From assembly GCA_019454045.1 (NCBI GenBank), contig SKCR01006514.1:521230-585229 (forward strand): 64,000 nucleotides of DNA, written 5' to 3'. Source of the stretch: Zanthoxylum bungeanum. Its lineage: Eukaryota > Streptophyta > Magnoliopsida > Sapindales > Rutaceae. The position numbers were made by a program, and so were the translations under genes. The notes under the pieces were generated by a model, which saw nothing but the letters and a program-made list of their open reading frames with translations, was not told the origin of the DNA and made no database searches. Shown piece by piece: positions 1 through 12,100 of the stretch (position 1 is the stretch's first letter; every line of letters starts with the position of its first letter).

Positions 1-650
1 AATTGGGGATTGCGTAGCGGATAGCGGTGCATACCTGGGCATGCATTGTCCAAGAAAGAGGGGCTTGAGTCTTGTTAAGTTATAGAATGGTCATATGTAC
101 CAGCTCGTCTGGCCTTGTACCTTATCAATTGGGTCTGATATTCATGTTTTGGGTGAACAAGGCTGTGTTTATAGTTAAATATGTGTTATTAATTATGTCA
201 TTTGAACAAAAATTTATCTTTGTGAATTACCATGAGAATTATATAAGCTCAAATTGCACTGTTTCATGCTCTCAATTGTCTATAGAGTTGATTCTGTCTG
301 TATCTTGAGCACTTTCAAAGATGGAAGAGTGTATGAGATAACTAAGTCTAATATTACTACTACTCAAAGAGGGAAGTGTGTGTATGAGGTTACTAACGGA
401 ACACAAGGCATTATGATGATAATTAATCCTCTCACGGAGACAAATTTTGTAAACAACTAAATACAAATGGATGAAACACTTCGCCCCCCCGCCTGATGAG
501 CATGAGCTCTTTTGTAGTTTGTTTGTGTTAGTTTCATTTTTATTGGCATGTGTCCTTGACAAAACAAGTTCAACTGAGTTGTAATCTGTCGTGAAGATAT
601 TTGTGCAATTGGACTAGTTTTTGGTTGATGTGCATCAGACATGCGTTCGT
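1..650. other. intergenic, no gene seen
   Basis: I see only short open frames with no recognisable domain or splice structure. Base composition is mixed and AT-rich. It leads directly into the TTCGAACG-rich repeat and is probably the edge of an older transposon. Confidence 0.5.
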
Positions 651-654
651 GGTG

Positions 655-870
655 TGTTCGTTGCAGCGTTCGAACGTGTGGCGGTAGTGACACGTTCTGC
701 TTTGGGTTCGAACGAGATCATTCCAGAGAGCAAACGTTCGAGGCACGTTCTTATTGGGTTCGAACGAGATCATTCCAGAGAGCATCCTTTCGTTGTGCGT
801 TCGAGTGGCGTTCGAACGAGTCTTTCCAGTAGGCACGCGTTCGTGGTGCATTCGAGTAAACGTTCGAACG
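655..870. repeat. TTCGAACG-rich degenerate repeat
   Basis: The palindrome GTTCGAAC recurs, with single GTTCG half sites between, about every 30-60 bases. A longer stretch reading GGTTCGAACGAGATCATTCC occurs twice, near 708 and 765, so part of it is a tandem duplication. No protein with a known family is visible. It resembles the internally repetitive parts of some plant LTRs, but no LTR ends are visible. Confidence 0.55.
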
Positions 871-967
871 CCAGTCGCGTTTTTCAGTCTTTTACCTTTG
901 AAAAACCCTAACTGTTCACCCTACCTATAAAATAAAACTTGTAGCTGCCATACTCTATGGTTGAAGC

Positions 968-1081
968 TAGGGGTGGCAGAAAAGCCCGAAGCCCGGCCCG
1001 GCCCAGCCAAGCCTTAAAATGGAAAGCCCGGCTCGGGCTCGGGCTCGGGCCCGGGCCGGGCTTTCCAATTTTGTAAATAAA

Positions 1082-1163
<82 letters not shown>

Positions 1164-1374
1164 ATATTAATATGTTTGTATCATTTTTATTTGTTTTTAG
1201 TATTTAAATTGTTAATTTATCAATGAAACTTGTGATTTATTTATAAATTATCTTTATATATAGTGTACATGTAATTTATATATTTTTAATTTTTTTTTAA
1301 TTTTTTTTTTAAATTCGGGCCCAAAAAAAGCCCGGGCCCAACCTTTTTTTTGGCCGGGCCCATTGCCACCCTTA
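968..1374. mobile_element. non-autonomous hAT element with 8-bp target duplication
   Basis: The ends are TAGGGGTGGCA at 968 and TGCCACCCTTA at 1374, inverted repeats with one mismatch. Both sides are flanked by the identical 8-mer GTTGAAGC (960-967 and 1375-1382), the target-site length of the hAT superfamily. The inside is short: GC-rich blocks near both ends (GCCCGG-type, about 985-1060 and 1315-1360) that can pair with each other, and a (CA)n/(TA)n microsatellite at about 1080-1165. No transposase is encoded, so it would need a transposase in trans. Confidence 0.85.
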
Positions 1375-1382
1375 GTTGAAGC

Positions 1383-2540
1383 ACATTATCCTTGAGCCAA
1401 AATCTCTCAAAGCCTTCAACATTTCTTGATTCCACCATTGAAGACTTCTTCATCTTCTTATCTTCTTTGTTAATGGTGTGAATCCCTCTTTGATAAACCA
1501 TCAACACAACTTAACCCAAAATTTCTAATCATTCAGAGTTCTTTAGGATGAAATTTGGTAGTCGGAGTTCCGGCATTAGAGGTGATACAATCTACTCAGA
1601 GACTTCAGAGGTTCTGAAGAAAATCGTGGGTCGCGGGCTTGAGGAGTTGCCTTGAGTTCTTGCAGTATTGAGGTACTTGAGTCGGTGGAGTTGCCACCAT
1701 AGGTCTTGACCATCGCTGTAAGTTTTTCTCTATATAGTGAATTCAGGTGGTAGCCTGTACCCGGAGTTATTTTTTTACTCGCAAGAGTTTTCCACTTCGT
1801 CACCAAAATTATTGTGTTGATTTTGTGTGTTTGATTTATATTTGCTGCTTTAATTTATTATTATTATTTTTATATTTGCAGCATATTTTAATTGTTAGTT
1901 ATGTGGTTGTTTGTTGAGATTCCATAATTACAGTAATCGAGACTTTTCCTGTTTATTGTTTGTAATTCCGCATAGGGTCAGAACCTTAGGCTAATCGCGA
2001 ATTTTCAGTTTGGTTGATGGTTGTTAGAGGTGTCAGTATAGTTGATGGATTTTTCGTATTTTGAGTTGATATGAATTAACATGATTATGTGAGTCCGTTT
2101 ATTAATTGTATTATATTTGTATTATATTATGTTACAGATAATAGTCTTGCAATCTTGTTAAGACGATTTGAGTATCCATTTATAACAAGAATATTCGTTT
2201 ACAACATGTTTATTAATCAAGTAAACATGTTAACAGAATAGTCTTGTAAATTGTTGTGTAATGTGTGTTAATCATGACAAATATGAAACTGATTCGTTTA
2301 TTGTGTCAAAAGCAAAACTGATCCGTTTGTTAACCACGCCAACATATCATGTCAATTCGTTTATTGTGTCAAATGCAAAACTGATCTGTTTGTTAAACAT
2401 GTCGACATATCATGTCAACTCATTTATTTAATGGACTATGTTTTTGTTTAAAAATTTTGACCTTAATTATTAAACGGGTCATATTCATATTTACTTAAAA
2501 TTTAATACGAGAGGATAACAAAATTATGATATTATGATTG
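1383..2540. other. intergenic, local tandem duplication
   Basis: No gene is supported. At about 2285-2425 a roughly 70-bp segment containing GCAAAACTGATC and ACATATCATGTCAA is present twice in tandem with several differences. The rest is AT-rich unique sequence with no domain-bearing frame. Confidence 0.45.
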
Positions 2541-4330
2541 GCTCATATTTTTAGGTCTAACTTTGAATCTCCGAAATTTTAATTTTTGTTTATTTTTTTA
2601 AATTTCAAACTTCGGATCTCCAAAGTCCGACTTAGGATCTCCAAAGTCTTACTTAGGATATACGAAGTTGGAAATTTTTTTTATAAAACCTGACATTTCC
2701 TGTTTTTTCCTACTAAAACAGCAAATCATTTTTTGCCAACCTATTTTCTGAAGTTTCTTCACATTCTCCTAAGTTTAAAATAAAACAAATACCTCTAATT
2801 TTCTACACTGATGGGTATGGGGAGAAATTAGATAATGACAACGATGAATATAGGGAATCAAAGTATTTCGACAAGGTAGTGTGGTCGAGCTATATTTGAG
2901 TTGAGATCATATTACTGCTATAAATGATCAACAATATGAAGGTTATTCTTCATCGAGCTCTAATATGATAAGCCAATTAGTTCCAGTGTATATGTCAAAT
3001 AAAGCTCCATGAGACAATTATACAACGAGTAGAGATGATGAAAATTTCTAGGGGGTTTGCCTAGGTGATGAGTCATGGTCAAGGCGTATAGACGTCATGA
3101 CTTTGATTCACAACTTTAAAAACTTTGGCAGATTAATGCACATGAAGTAAGATACTTAGAAGAGTCTGTAGAGTGCAACATATGAGCAAAGACGGAGTTT
3201 TCAAGTAGAAGATATAACATGATGACCACAAATATTTCTAAAAGTTTGAATGCCTTGCTTAAAGAGGCTCGGGCCCTTTTGGTGCTTAGTTTCTGAAACT
3301 ATATCCGAATGACCATTCAGAGATGGTTTTTTGAAAAGAGAGAATCAACAGAAAATATTGTTACTCCATTGATCCTGTGGGTGCATTAAAAAAATTAAGA
3401 AACGAATTGTCAAATCGCATCAAATGTCTGTATCACCTACTGATCGCTACGAGTTTGAGATCCGGGGTGGAGACATGATTGAAATTCTCAACATAAGAGA
3501 AAAAGACGTACATGCAGGAAGTTTGATTTAGAGTAATTTCCGTGTGCACACGCATTGGTTGTATATGCGTTCGTTGTGTACATCTTGGTCCAAAGACCAC
3601 CCATCTTGTTGGTGACCAATCAGATTGGGTCTTACCAGAAGAGTTATCAGATATAATATTACTTTGTTTTACTGAACAAATACTCAAAAATAATTTTAAC
3701 TAATGTTTTGATTCTAAATGCAGGTTTGAACGTATTGCCCCAAATGAGCATGTTTCGGCGGGACGATTAAAAATAAATAGAAGACATTCACAGGGTGAAC
3801 AAACAGTGTAAATCATATGTGGTCGATGTAGCGAACACGAACACAATAAATGTTCATATATGACTCCGGTGAGTGAAAATCCAAGTCAACATTAATTTTG
3901 ATAAAGATATTGAATGATCGATTTCTCTAATTCTCCATGATATTGTTACTTTATCTGATTATTCACGTTATAGTTGATTTATTTATTTTTTATACAATAT
4001 ATTAATTGGAAAAAAAATTAGGTTTTCAGATTTATATGTAAAAATCATATATATAAACAAAAATGGTGAACTAAAACTTCAGATATCATAAGTAAGAATT
4101 CAGAGATCCGAAATCGAATTTTGGATTTCTGAAGTTTAAAATAAAAAAAAAAAATGAACAAAAATTAAAATTTCAGAGATCCGAAATTGGAACTTCAGAT
4201 TTCCAAAATTTGAAATTAATAAAAATAAAAAATATCAAAACTTTAGAGATCCAAAGTTCTAACTTTGGCACGTATACTTCGATATAAACTTCGAAAAATC
4301 CAACTTCTTCGAAATCTATTTCGGAAAAAA
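2540..4330. mobile_element. decayed Mutator-like element with long terminal inverted repeats
   Basis: About 150-250 bases at 2540-2690 are repeated in inverted orientation at about 4080-4330. Both share runs such as CGAAATTTTAATTTTTGTT and TTCGGATCTC. Between them lies a degenerate plus-strand stretch that resembles the end of a MULE transposase. Long inverted repeats around a MURA-type transposase are the structure of Mutator-like elements. Exact ends and a 9-bp target duplication could not be fixed by eye, and the arms have diverged, so the element is old. Confidence 0.65.
3060..3610 (+). pseudogene. MULE transposase remnant (C-terminal part and SWIM-like finger)
   Basis: In the frame around 3190-3390 one reads RRYNMMTTNISKSLNALL, then NYIRMTIQRWFFEKRES after an in-frame TGA. 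This matches the conserved block of plant MULE transposases in which a T-N-x-x-E/K-S-x-N motif precedes a Y-I-R-x-T-x-x-x-W-F helix. About 3520-3570 encodes FDLE, a stop, then FPCAHA, the end of the SWIM zinc finger that follows in this family. Stops and shifts break every frame, so it cannot be functional. The assignment rests on motif memory, not on a search. Confidence 0.65.
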
Positions 4331-4339
4331 TTGGCTATT

Positions 4340-5634
4340 TTAATGAATACCAAACATTTAGTAAAAGAAAATTGGCTAATTTTTCCAATTTCCCATTGCT
4401 TAATGTGAAAAGGGCAATAAAGTTTGATACAAATGCTTGGACTGGCCTAATGTGTCCCAAGTCCCAAGAATCTACTGTTGTGACTACACATTTAGTTATT
4501 TACCGGTGGTCGTTGAAGTTACTCAATTAGTACCCAATTGTTTAGTATGTATTAATTTTTTTTTTTGAAAGTTAGTATGTATTAATTTAACTGAAGTTTT
4601 TATGTAAAATATTTTTAAAAATAACATGTAATTACACATCTAGTGCTACTTGTTTTTTTTTTTTTGTTTTTGTTTTTTTTTTTTAATAATATAATGTGAA
4701 CTATATGATTCCAATGCACTTTTAATACATGTTATCGAACTGGTAATTAAATCGAAAATATAAAAAACTCAATTGGTCATAGATTCGACTGATTGAACTG
4801 TCAGAATCGACTAACAGTATAAATAATTTTAGTTAATAAAAATATAAAAATATTTATTTTTATCTTATAGTTTAATTTTTTTTGAAATTAAGAATCGACT
4901 GAATTCGATTCACTAATTTAATCGATTTTTTTTTTGCACACTAATTTTTAAAATTTAACTTGGACCAAACTGATAGTTATTCTCAAATCAACCGCGTACA
5001 AAACTACGCTAGCAGTTGAAAATAAAAGGATCCGTTGAAATGGCCCAGTCGACGTGATCACTGGCCAGCACGGCCACGATGAAGCAAGTCATCATGCAAA
5101 TGAGTAATTCTTTGGTGCAACGGAGATATGAGTGACGTGGTACCACCAACGAATTAGAAAATGACATGTATAATTTAATACCTATTTTTTAGTTGTTTTT
5201 TTAATTTTTTAGCACGCGTGGCAATTGATGATTAACTTATTATATGGATGACGTGATACCTCTGTTGTATTATAGATTTTCTCCCAGGAGCAAGTAATGC
5301 ATTAAGGAGCAAGTAATGCAGTATCATGTTTGGCTTCAAAATAAGCTCTTCCTTCCTGCATTGTATAATTTTACTGTTGCAATGCGCATTGATTCAATAT
5401 ATCAAAAATCAGAAGATTAAAACTCTCAAAAATCAAAAGAAAATCTATCTTATCTTCTCAAAACACAAACCTAACTTCCATATCTTCCTCTAACAAAATC
5501 AAAATCCAACATATTCACCTTCCTTCTAAATTAACAAAACAAAAAAGGGAAAATAATTCATGATCTTGATGACGTGTTTAATTTGAAGTGTTGAATTTTG
5601 ATGTAGAGATTTTTAGATTTCAATCGTGCTTTAC
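4340..5634. other. intergenic, no gene seen
   Basis: AT-rich DNA with T homopolymers around 4650-4685 and 4930. No coding frame with recognisable content, RNA gene or clean transposon end was found. Confidence 0.45.
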
Positions 5635-5650
5635 GTATATGGCCAATTGT

Positions 5651-5834
5651 TCCCTAATATGCGTGGCTTGATGGTGTAGAGCTCAAGATCTCACATTGAG
5701 ATTCTGAGTTTGAATCCAGAAAGTTCGTTTTTTATAAGAGCCTAAAATAGCCCGGGATTCTATCTGCTCCGTTTAAACCCGAAAAAGATGATTTGGCGAT
5801 AAAGTTTCCAACGATTTCAAAAAAAAAAAAGAAA
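5651..5834 (+). mobile_element. tRNA-derived SINE with target-site duplication
   Basis: The body starts with a tRNA-like head (GGTGTAGAGCTCAAGATC, then TGAATCC as the B-box region) and ends in an A-run near 5819-5830. It is flanked by 16-bp direct repeats, GTATATGGCCAATTGT at 5635-5650 and GTATATGGCTAATTGT at 5835-5850 (one mismatch), as expected from LINE-driven target-primed insertion. A second copy of the same family lies at 12657-12825. Confidence 0.8.
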
Positions 5835-6314
5835 GTATATGGCTAATTGTGTTGGTAGACCAATTTAACTTGCTCTGTTAGTTGTTGCTATAGTGTTTGT
5901 TACAGTGAAATGTTTAGCGTAGGTTTTAATTGTTAGTCCGAGAACTTAAAAGTGGAGAATATGCCTGCCAGGCTGCACTGATGTCTATAAATTACATAAT
6001 TTTTTTGGAATATGATTTTTTTTTTTTTTGATCCAATAAAATATTTGACTTCTTAATGTGGTACGTATGTTATGAAATTATGATATTTTTCAATTCATTG
6101 ATGCGACTTCATAATATTATATAAAATGATAAACTGGGGAGGGGATTTGACTATTTAGAAGTTTGATAAACATTTTACTGCAACATCCACCATGTTGGAC
6201 TTATTTGAGGTGTTCAGCTCCGCCATCCTATTGCCTAAAATTTTTAACCAAGGTTTCAGAATTAATATTGGAGGAGCCAACACTCAATGATCCATAAACT
6301 GTTTATTCTTCTTC

Positions 6315-6350
6315 CTTTTTTGTTTTTGTTTTTGTTTTTGTTTTTGTTTG
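6315..6350. repeat. (TTTTTG)n simple repeat
   Basis: Five to six tandem copies of TTTTTG followed by TTTG units. It is a simple microsatellite. Confidence 0.8.
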
Positions 6351-6624
6351 GTTTGTTTGGTTGATTTGCAAAATTTGGATACTGAACATTAAGTGAGATC
6401 ATCATGATTGTATAGGCATAGGCCTGCCTGCAGCTGAATATTGAAACTTTACATTTGAAGTTGTGGCTAATGAGATCATCATGATTGTATAGGCATTTGG
6501 AGATAATTTGAAGTATAAAAATATATTGCATTATCATGTGGAACTAACAGAAATTTTAGTGTCACTTTGCTTTGATCAAATTTTACCCAGTTTCAACACT
6601 GAACATGAGAGTTTATCAAAGAAG

Positions 6625-7160
6625 TAGAAATATCAGCTTTTAACTTATATTGTAGAGTATGTTGCTTTTGAAGGTTATTGCTAAGCTTAAATCTGCAATC
6701 AAAGCAGTTCTGGTAAGCTCTACTTTGGCTATTTTAGATTTGACTGTGTGCCAAATTAAGTAAAATGTGAAAAGAGTTCAATATATGCAGGGTGGCAATG
6801 ATGAATATTCGCTTCAGCTGTCAAAGGCTGTGCCAATTGAAAGGGCCATGTATGTATGAAGATCTTGTCATGGTTCTCCGTAATTTCAGAAACTTGGATA
6901 ATTGAGGTATGCAAAATGCCAATGATAAATGCTGAAACTGTCTCTGAAGCATCCTTATAAATCTCTAGTCTCCTGTTGAGTGCTCACATAGGATTAATTT
7001 TGTAAATTTACACATTATTCTTTCAATTTTTATATCACAGATGAGAATCATAGAAGATGAAGATGTGAACAAAGAGTATATTGAAGAGACAAATAGAAAT
7101 GCTATCATTATTGCTTGCTGCTGCAAAGCTGATTGCAACTGATACAGTGCCGAAGGTGAG
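6625..7160 (+). pseudogene. SCC3: internally deleted SCC3 fragment
   Basis: This is a collapsed duplicate of the SCC3 pseudogene downstream. 6635-6680 matches 9285-9330, and the sequence then jumps to the equivalent of 11806 (KLKSAIKAVL exon end and its donor). A copy of the GGNDEYSLQLSKAVPIE exon follows, then one of NAETVSEAS, then a jump to the equivalent of 12922, and finally the EDEDVNKEYIEETNRNA exon. The first jump has the microhomology TTATT at the junction. It keeps GTCTCTGAAGCATCC where the larger pseudogene has lost TC, so the two copies decayed independently. It cannot encode a protein. Confidence 0.8.
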
Positions 7161-7306
7161 AATCAAAATTCCAATTGAAAAAATAATAATCTAATTTTAT
7201 TATCGTTGAGCACTACAGCAGATAACTAGTAAAACTTCCAAACAAAATATTAAGCCAGTGAATAAATCACAAAGTACCTGATAAAACAAACAGAAAAGCT
7301 AATAAA

Positions 7307-8907
7307 TCATCTCCTCCCGGCAATTCTTAGTAAAGGGGAGATTATACCTTGTATCTCTTGCATCGACTGCTGTATCCTTATCTCTTCCTCAACTGACCGC
7401 TTCAGATTTCTAATATGACCCTTCAATGCCTCACAATTTCTAATATCTTCAGCTCGCATCTCAAGAACCTTCTTCATCAAACCCATCAACAACACTGAGT
7501 ATCTAGGAGCTGTTGAATGCTTCTGCATGAAACTCAACAACAACCCAAGCTCCTCGTTATCCAAATTTGAAACACATTTCAACAACTTCCTCCTCGCCAC
7601 TAGCTCCTCCATGACAGCCACCACATGTTCCGGATTTTTACCATTTAACACAGACACCAATGCTTCCTTGTGCCTAAACTTCTTCAGCAACTTATCATGC
7701 TCTCCCAATTTCAACTTCTTTGGTCTCACAACCAAATAATCCCCTTCACTTGGCTTCTCACTTTGCCCTCTTTGAAAGTATCTGAAATACGTAGGCCTCA
7801 TCATTGGCTTCTGAGTCTCTACTCTCCCTAAACTCCAAAAATTCTCTATTCCACTCTCCGCATTTTCCTTCTTCTTCCTCCTCCCAGCAAATATAGTCCC
7901 ATTTGATGTACCTATAACTCTAGTCATACAATCCGGTGAAAAGGCAACTGACATAAGAGGAGCCGGAAACCTCATAGAATGAGTAACCTTCATTTTCGCA
8001 TAATCAAAAACCTTCATATAACCATCCAAAGCCACACTTAAAATCCTATACTGCATTGCCTCCTCTCCACTCTCACTCCCAACCCTCCCCACACAAATGG
8101 ACGTGACAGTTTTATTATGACTCTCCATTGAATACACCATCTTCCCTCCTCCAATCAAATCCCAAATCTTCACACTATTCCCACCCGCAGTCGCAATCAA
8201 TCCACCAGATGGCAAAAACATAACATCCTCAATTGGTTTCCCGTGATTCACTTCCATCACCGACTTCGAATTCTCAACTCTCACATCCCACAACTTCACA
8301 GTATGATCATAAGACCCCGTAACAAACATATCCCCATTCACAGGAGAACAATCCCCACATCTAACGTAATCCTTGTGTCCAAAAAAATCCAATACCACAC
8401 TCTCCCCAGCAACATCCCAATACTTAACAATACCATCATCACCACCAGACACTAAATGCAACTTATCAAGAAAAGGGTACTTAACAAAACGTACCGGGCG
8501 GGCGTGGGACTTCAATCGACGAAGTGGGGTCCGACTTTTGATGTCGAAAACTTGAATAAGACCCGAGAGATCGGAGGCAGCGAGGAGGGAGCCGTCGGGG
8601 CGGAACGAAGAGCAGGTAACAACGTCTTTGAAGGAGGAGACGGCAGAGTGTTTCTCGAGAGTTTGTGAGTTAAACAGAGTGAGGGAAGCTGAGTGGGCGA
8701 CGGCGAAGAATTAGGCGGAGTCTCAGCGAAGGAGATTGAATTGATTGAAGAGACGAGATTAGGGAGTTGGTGGGGTTTGAACGAGGACCAGTACTTGGAT
8801 TCTGGGGTTTGTGAAATGGTTCTGGGTTTTGGTTTCATTTTGGGTTTTACTGGGAAGCTTTTGGAGATTTTCATTTCGGAGGATCGGGTGTCGTCTGCGA
8901 TTGCCAT
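7307..8907 (-). pseudogene. SWA1: SWA1/UTP15-like gene copy 1, frameshifted
   Basis: Near-identical paralogue of the intact gene at 17484-19085. The ATG is at 8905-8907 and the first 65 or so codons match (ETPPN is the last shared motif). One base is missing near 8710: the plus strand reads GCGAAGAATTAGG where the intact copy reads GCGAAGAGATTAGG. The frame is lost there. The matching frame continues uninterrupted to a stop at 7307, carrying the WD40 repeats (SGGDDGIVKYWD, TGSYDHTVKLWD) and the C-terminal UTP15 domain. It may be a young pseudogene, a null allele or a base-call error. If the missing base is real, only a short N-terminal peptide with an out-of-frame tail could be made. The SCC3 pseudogene starts on the opposite strand nearby, reproducing the Arabidopsis SCC3-SWA1 neighbourhood. 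Confidence 0.85.
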
Positions 8908-9104
8908 TGTTAGGGGAGCAGTGATGTGAAGGAGAGGCTTTAGGGTTTTATCGTTTGTGAAGAGTGAAGAAGAAGGTGTTTAAAAGTGGCTGAACGCATT
9001 GAGCTATCTTGCTATTGGACTCCCCTGGGCTGTTTAAAAGCTGGGCCTCACGATTCCTATTGGTCCTTTTGTATTTTTTTCCAGCCACTTTTGGCTTTAA
9101 TTAT

Positions 9105-12100
9105 GGGCGAGCAATACCAGGGACAGTTGAATGCTGAAAAGAAGAAGCGAGTAGAGGGGCCTAGTGTGGAGTCATTAAATAAAAAGGTTCAATGACTCAT
9201 AAGAACACAACTGACCAGGAGGATATGATGCGAAAAATATTTCCCAGGTATGATTTTATGATGATATTGTAAATCAAAGATGTAGAAATATCAGCTTTTA
9301 ACTCATATTGTATGTTGCTTTTGAAGGTTATTTGTGAATCGATACCGAGACATCGATCCAAGTATTCAAATGTCATGCATATAATCTCTTGGTGTGTGGA
9401 TTTTGTCGTATCCATCATTCTTCTTGCAGGATCTATACTTGAAATATCTTGGATGGACGCTGAATGATAAAGTAATGTTTTTTTCCTTGAGTTTCAAATG
9501 TATATTTGTTTCTTCATGCTGCATGAAAATCTAATTTGCTTCTTTTCATATTGATGCATCTAAAGAGTGCTAATGTCAGAAAATCCTCCGTCCTTGCGCT
9601 ACAAAATCTTTATGAGGTGGATGATAATGCGCCAACTCTTGGTCTATTTACTGAGAGATTCTCCAATCGTATGATTGAACTTGCTGATGATATTCATGTT
9701 TCAGTGGCTGTATGTGCTATAGGACTTGTGAAACAATTACTTTGGTAATCCCTAAAGATTTCTCCCAACCTCAATTATGTCAATTGCTGAATGTTTGTGC
9801 AATGGCTTGAGTATTGAAAGTGGATCTTGCACCCTCTTCCAGACATCAGCTCCTACCTGATGATGACTTGGGTCCATGATATGATTTGCTTATTGATGAT
9901 CCACCAGAAATTAGGTGTGCCATTGGGGAACTAGTGTATGATCACCTGATTGCTCAAAAATTTAATAGCTCTCAATTAGACTCGAAAGGTTCCATTTCTT
10001 CTTAGAATTCATCCTTAACATGTTTGGTTAATAAATATGTTGATACTTGATAGAGAGCTCATGCTGTGACATTGTTCTTTCCAGGCAAGGACGATGATTC
10101 TTCTGAGGTCCACCTGTTCAGAATGTTGCAAATATTAAGGGAGTTTTCAGCAGATCCAATTTTAAGTATTTATGTCATCGATGATGTTTGGGAGTACTTG
10201 AAGGCCAAAAAAAGAATTGGGTTTGGGTTTGTAGAAGCAAAGGTAGATGATCCTGCTGAACCTGGCTACACAACAGGCTTAGTCTTACGTTTTAAACAGG
10301 CAATTGGGTTGCATTGCAAAATTCTTATTTGAGCTTGTATTAAATGTACTTCAACCTGTAGTGCAACCAACCTGGGCTAGTTGATTGAAGATGATGTTAG
10401 ACCGAACAACTTTTATCTAAGTTTGGGTTAGACCGAGTCTTGGGAAGCTTTTTGGCTTTAAAAGTTAGATTTAGCTGTCTTTCGGGGGAAAAACCAGTTA
10501 GGTTTAGCTAACTTTCAACCAGATCCATCCTGCCCTGTTCTGATAGCTTTGAGAATCTATTGCTTATAAATTTCTAAAACATTTGGAGAAAAAAACTGCT
10601 ATACAGTAGTTAGTTGCCAAATGGAAGTACTAAAACTATAGAAGATCAAAGTTAGGTAGTTTTTACTGATTTGTACTTCATGTAAAATGTTTCCTGTTGA
10701 TTAAAACATAATTCTTCATTCACAGTATTGGAAGTGTATAATCTCCAGCTCTTGTATGAGAATCCGTTGATTGAGCTTAGTGATGTTGATGGAACAAACT
10801 TGATCAGACTACTATCTGCATCTGTCAAAAAGGCTGTTGGAGAGAGGATTGTTCCTGCTTCCGAAAAACCGAAAGCAATATTACAAGAAAGCTCAAAAGG
10901 TTTGTAATTCCTTAGCTTTATTTTTTTTATTCATTTTTTTTGGTTTGGTGATTTTTTGACTGATAATATTACATTTCTTCTTATTTTCAATTTTGATCAC
11001 TTGTTTTATATACATTAGAAGAGAAGGTGTTAAGTATGATTGTAGGCGTTGGCATGTAACTATATGGTGTTTTTTTTAAGAAAAATAGTTTGGGGTTTAC
11101 TGTTTCAGTTGATATAGAAGAAATCTTTATACATGAATATTTTTAATCAAACATCTTTTTGATTTTATGTTGAATGATTGTAGAAGTATAAAATCACATC
11201 GAGTTAAAAACATCCGGGGGGGGGGGGGGGGGTCAAGTCATGATTCTATCTATGCAACTGCATACTGTAATCTCACGTATACTTTGTTGATATTTTCTTA
11301 TTTGTACCTGTACCAGTAAATTGTCTTCTCAGAAAATGACTTTTCGTGCCACTTTAAAGACCATTTTTTAATTCTGTTTAAATCTTCAGGAAGTATTTGA
11401 AAACAACAAATGGAGATAGCTGTTGCCATGATGAAGAACTATCCTCTTCTATTGCTTAAATTTATGGCTGACAAGGCAAAAGTGCCTTCATTAGTTGAGA
11501 TTATCATACACATGAATCTTGAGCTTTATTCTTTGAAGAGACAGGAGCAGATGGGTTACAGAATTGCTTGTCAATTCAAGTTATTAGTTTCTATTTACAT
11601 CCTTGATCATAGTGATTTTACTTTTTATTTTTGCAGATTTTTAAAACCATCCTTCAGCTTATCAAAGATTCATTTTTTAAGCATGGAGAAAAAGGAGGCG
11701 CTAAGATCTTGTGTAAAAGCTATTAAGTTTTGTTCCGCAGAGAGTCAAGGAGGGCTGCAAGATTTTGCCCGCAATAAATTAAAGGATATTGAAGATAAGC
11801 TTATTGCTAAGCTTGAATCTGCAATCAAAGCAGTTTTGGTAAGCTCTACTTTGGCTATTTAAATTGACTGTGGGCCAAATAAGTAAAATGTGACAAGAGT
11901 GCATATCTGCAGGGTGGCGATGATGAATATTCGCTTATTGTAAATTTGAAAAGTTTATACGAGCTTCAGCTGTCAAAGGCTGTGCCAATTGAAAGCCTGT
12001 ATGAAGATCTTGTCATGGTTCTCCGTAATTTCAGAAACTTGGATAATGAGGTATGCAAAATGCCAATGATAAAATACTGATGCATTTTGTTTTTCATTCC

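Noticed and set aside
7527..8929. Plus-strand frames across the SWA1 copies
   Set aside because: Antisense shadows of the SWA1 coding strand; the same ones appear in both copies.
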